Assembly (NCBI GenBank): GCA_023413135.1
Contig: JAEZQK010000065.1
Span: 1-32,266 of the forward strand
Length of the DNA: 32,266 nucleotides
DNA from: Bacillota bacterium
GTDB taxonomy: Bacteria > Bacillota > Clostridia > Christensenellales > Aristaeellaceae
Reading direction: 5' to 3'
The translations under genes were made by a program, and so were the position numbers. This document shows, in pieces, positions 30,292-32,266 of this stretch; position 1 is the stretch's first letter, and the number at the start of each line of letters is the position of its first letter. Below the pieces are notes generated by a model that had not been told where the DNA came from, did not search any database, and saw nothing but the letters and a program-made list of their open reading frames with translations.

Positions 30292-30462
30292 TCAAGCGAA
30301 ATATGCTCCCACAATCATATTCTGGAGGTAGACCTGCGGTCCGACAAAGGGCATACGCGGCTTCACATAGGTGGCCGCACCCCAGAAGAGCACCACCAGG
30401 CCAATGATTAACAGAAGGATCATCATCACAAGAAAAAGAAAATTACCGCGCCGTTTGTCCAT
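30292..30462 (-). CDS. Small membrane protein (56 aa), unknown function
   Basis: MDKRRGNFLF precedes one strong hydrophobic helix (LVMMILLLIIGLVVLFWGAA), then about 25 residues with prolines (KPRMPFVGPQVYLQN). A consensus AAAGGAGG lies seven bases before the ATG, which is what makes me call this short frame a gene. The positive N-terminus suggests the C-terminal tail faces outside. It lies between the Nudix and GNAT genes on the same strand. I do not recognise a family. Confidence 0.7.
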   Translation of the reverse strand: MDKRRGNFLFLVMMILLLIIGLVVLFWGAATYVKPRMPFVGPQVYLQNMIVGAYFA

Positions 30463-30578
30463 CACCGGACCTCCTTTCACGCCGTCAAATACAGCGTTCC
30501 CGTCTTGCTGCCTATAAATTCCTTCGATCAAGGGATGCGTGATCCCGGATCATTCGTTATTTGTATGAAACAACCTTT

Positions 30579-31127
30579 TCATCCATGCAAACGGTGAAAA
30601 GCCATCAAAATGCCCAGGGCCGTCTTGGCATCACGAAGTTCTCCCGCCATCACCTGGTCTACCGCTTCCTTTAAGGGAATGCGCTTGATCAAGAGGAATT
30701 CATCCTCGTCCGCGTGGGCTTCGTGCTGGCTAAGCTCCGTGGCCAGGTACAGCGCGATGCGCTCCGTGCAAAAGCCCGGTGTCGTATCCGCCCGGGTTAA
30801 AAGCTCCCAGCGGCCGGCCCTGAGTCCGGTTTCCTCCTCCAACTCCCGGACGGCGCAATGGAAGGGGTCTTCCCCCACAAAGTTCAGCTTTCCGGCGGGG
30901 ATCTCCCAGGTCATGCGGTCGATGGCCACCCTATGCTGGCGCACCAGCGTCACGCATCCTAGCTGGTCCACCGGCACAATGGCGGCGGCGCCAGGGTGCT
31001 TCACCACCTCCCGGAACGCTTCCCTGCCGTCGGGCAGCTTCACCTGCCAGTGCTCCACCGATATGATCCTGCCATCATACACGACCTTCGTTTGGAAAGG
31101 GGTCTCCCGCAATGCTTCATCCCCCAT
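30579..31127 (-). CDS. Nudix hydrolase, ADP-ribose pyrophosphatase-like
   Basis: 182 residues. The Nudix box runs GKLNFVGEDPFHCAVRELEE then ETGL, with the REUxEExGU core intact (RELEEETGL). IVPVDQLGCVTLVRQHR and TWEIPAGKL are typical of ADP-ribose pyrophosphatases (NudF type), and TPGFCTERIALYLAT matches the same group downstream. Such enzymes hydrolyse ADP-ribose to AMP and ribose 5-phosphate using Mg2+. One oddity: six rather than five residues separate the box's first Gly from its Glu. GGGGAGG lies eight bases before the ATG. The gap 31128-31244 behind it shows no gene or clear promoter. Confidence 0.9.
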   Translation of the reverse strand: MGDEALRETPFQTKVVYDGRIISVEHWQVKLPDGREAFREVVKHPGAAAIVPVDQLGCVTLVRQHRVAIDRMTWEIPAGKLNFVGEDPFHCAVRELEEETGLRAGRWELLTRADTTPGFCTERIALYLATELSQHEAHADEDEFLLIKRIPLKEAVDQVMAGELRDAKTALGILMAFHRLHG

Positions 31128-31244
31128 GCCAGATGCCTCCCCGGACGCGGAACCTTTTGCGCCGTATACCTATCGATATTCGCCAGAGGGCGCCGCAATC
31201 CTGCCAAAAGCCTGCCACCGCAACATTTTCCACCGTCCTTTGAA

Positions 31245-31273
31245 TTGACAATACGGCAGAAGAATACTACAAT
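31245..31273 (+). promoter_or_regulatory. Promoter of the repeat-containing secreted protein
   Basis: A perfect TTGACA (31245-31250) and TACAAT (31268-31273) are 17 bp apart, 40 bp before the start codon. Confidence 0.8.
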
Positions 31274-31312
31274 CGTATAAATGGCCCACCATATTGAGGA
31301 GGGATCTCACCC

Positions 31313-32266
31313 ATGAAAAAAAATCTCAGTCACCCCTTTGGCCGTCGCATGCTATCCCTTGTGATGGTTCTGCTCATGGCCTTCCCATGGGTGTCAACAC
31401 CCGCCATGGCCGCTTCCAAGTGGAGTGGTCTTCAGATTTCAGTCTCTTGGACGGATGGCAGCGCAACGGCTAGCGCGCTTGACTGGACGGAAGACAACTC
31501 CTTCTGGGTGCAGGTAAACAGCGATGTGCCGTTTCAAAGTGTCACGCTGTCTTTAAGCATGCAAGGCCATGGAGATTACCAGTATGATGCCGGGCAGGGT
31601 ATCGGCAACTTGACATTGACAAATGTCACAAATGCCAATGGTTTGGATGCAACCAAAGCCATTCATATCAACGTCTTTGATGGAAGCGGTAATCTGCTTA
31701 CTTCACCTGAATCTCACATTGTTCTGTACATATCCACCGGCACGACGCCGGAAGAGCCCGCACCTGAGCCAGCCGAAAAAGAAATTGATGTCAATTATGT
31801 AGGCACCGACGGTGCGGATTTGGGCGGCAAAAAATATACCGCCGTGGAAGGCCGGGAGAACCCTGTTGACGCTCCCACCACCATCGATAAAGATGGGGCT
31901 GTCTATACACTTTCAGGCAATGCTGTACAATATGTCACCGTAAATTCAAACGGCGAAGCGAATCCCAACCCAGTCATCTTCGAATATGATCCCCCCGCCA
32001 CGCCTGCCGAAAAAGATATTGATGTCTATTATAGAGGCACCGACGACGCGGATTTGGGTGGCAAATCAGTTCACGTCAAGGAAGGCCAGGATAACCCTGT
32101 TGATGCTCCCCTCACCATCGATAAAGATGGGGCTGTCTATACGCTCTCAGGCGATGCTGTACAAAATGTCACCCTAAATAAAAACGGCGAAGCGAATCCC
32201 AACCCCGTCATCTTCAATTATGATCCCCCCGCCACGCCTGCCGAAAAAGAAATCGATGTCAATTAT
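31313..32266 (+). CDS. Secreted repeat protein, MucBP-like surface protein (3' end beyond the window)
   Basis: The frame is open from ATG 31313 to the window end (318 codons seen). GGAGG lies ten bases before the start. Residues 1-33 form a signal peptide (MKKNLSHPFGRRMLSLVMVL, ending AMA before ASKW). Residues ~34-145 are a beta-rich unique domain (KWSGLQISVSWTDGSATASA onward). A Pro/Glu linker (TTPEEPAPEP) leads into tandem 78-residue repeats beginning EKEIDVNY and ending NPVIFxYDPPATPA. The repeats resemble MucBP-type adhesin modules (IDVNYVGTDGADLGG). An adhesin or cell-wall-anchored protein is likely; no anchor can be seen because the 3' end is missing. Confidence 0.82.
   Translation, partial: MKKNLSHPFGRRMLSLVMVLLMAFPWVSTPAMAASKWSGLQISVSWTDGSATASALDWTEDNSFWVQVNSDVPFQSVTLSLSMQGHGDYQYDAGQGIGNLTLTNVTNANGLDATKAIHINVFDGSGNLLTSPESHIVLYISTGTTPEEPAPEPAEKEIDVNYVGTDGADLGGKKYTAVEGRENPVDAPTTIDKDGAVYTLSGNAVQYVTVNSNGEANPNPVIFEYDPPATPAEKDIDVYYRGTDDADLGGKSVHVKEGQDNPVDAPLTIDKDGAVYTLSGDAVQNVTLNKNGEANPNPVIFNYDPPATPAEKEIDVNY
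31772..32266 (+). repeat. 234-bp in-frame tandem repeats in the surface-protein gene
   Basis: Units begin at 31772, 32006 and 32240 (third unit cut by the window end), a period of 234 bp or 78 codons. Units 1 and 2 are near-identical over long stretches, including ATCGATAAAGATGGGGCTGT and GGCGAAGCGAATCCCAACCC. Such homogeneity suggests recent duplication or gene conversion. Confidence 0.92.

Noticed and set aside
31772..32266. CRISPR-like or satellite repeats
   Set aside because: The 234-bp units are coding, in frame and contiguous without spacers.

Overview
This looks like a chromosomal window from a moderately GC-rich Gram-positive bacterium of the class Clostridia, probably an uncultured gut lineage. 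The evidence is a SigH-type sigma factor, the gene order mrnC-thyX-rlmB-sigH, AGGAGG-type ribosome binding sites before most genes, TTG starts, vegetative promoters of the TTGACA-17-TATAAT type, and a spore-surface (BclA/BclB-like) protein. No rRNA gene, CRISPR array or intact transposase was seen.

Layout. (1) 1-3400, minus strand: tRNA-Gly(CCC) with its own promoter, then an RNA/nucleotide operon read mrnC > thyX > rlmB > sigH. RlmB carries an unusual repetitive basic N-terminal tail. (2) 3464-6740, plus strand: an autoregulated-looking cassette with a promoter over two palindromes, a 41-residue membrane peptide, a TetR regulator, an ABC ATPase and two permeases, closed by a strong terminator. 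(3) 6752-9783, minus: a cvpA-like and a DUF5711-like gene, preceded by a promoter and a 202-bp array of six hairpins, then a predicted AAA ATPase. (4) 9840-14754, minus: a five-gene operon (membrane protein, RsuA-type pseudouridine synthase, RsmC-like methyltransferase, MalY/PatB aminotransferase, PepV-like dipeptidase). It diverges from a radical SAM gene on the plus strand through promoters whose -35 boxes touch. (5) 16475-18507: a VanZ-like membrane protein, a GT-C-like membrane protein and rubredoxin. (6) 18506-22215, minus: a GlpA-like oxidoreductase, an FAD/NAD oxidoreductase, a DUF1667 protein and a 3-methyladenine DNA glycosylase, arranged with overlaps or short gaps.

(7) 22446-27518 is accessory in character. 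It holds a secreted protein of unknown function, a BclA/BclB-like surface protein, the remnant of a group II intron with a frameshifted reverse transcriptase fragment, an AT-richer cation/proton antiporter under an apparent fluoride riboswitch, and a fragment of an MFS transporter. I read the antiporter plus riboswitch as a fluoride-resistance module, probably gained by transfer. (8) 27518-32266: a secreted clostripain-family protease with an 11-G tract just upstream of its start, a GNAT acetyltransferase, a small membrane protein, a Nudix ADP-ribose pyrophosphatase-like enzyme, and the start of a secreted protein with 78-residue tandem repeats that runs off the window.

All calls rest on reading motifs and context by eye; no database search was possible.
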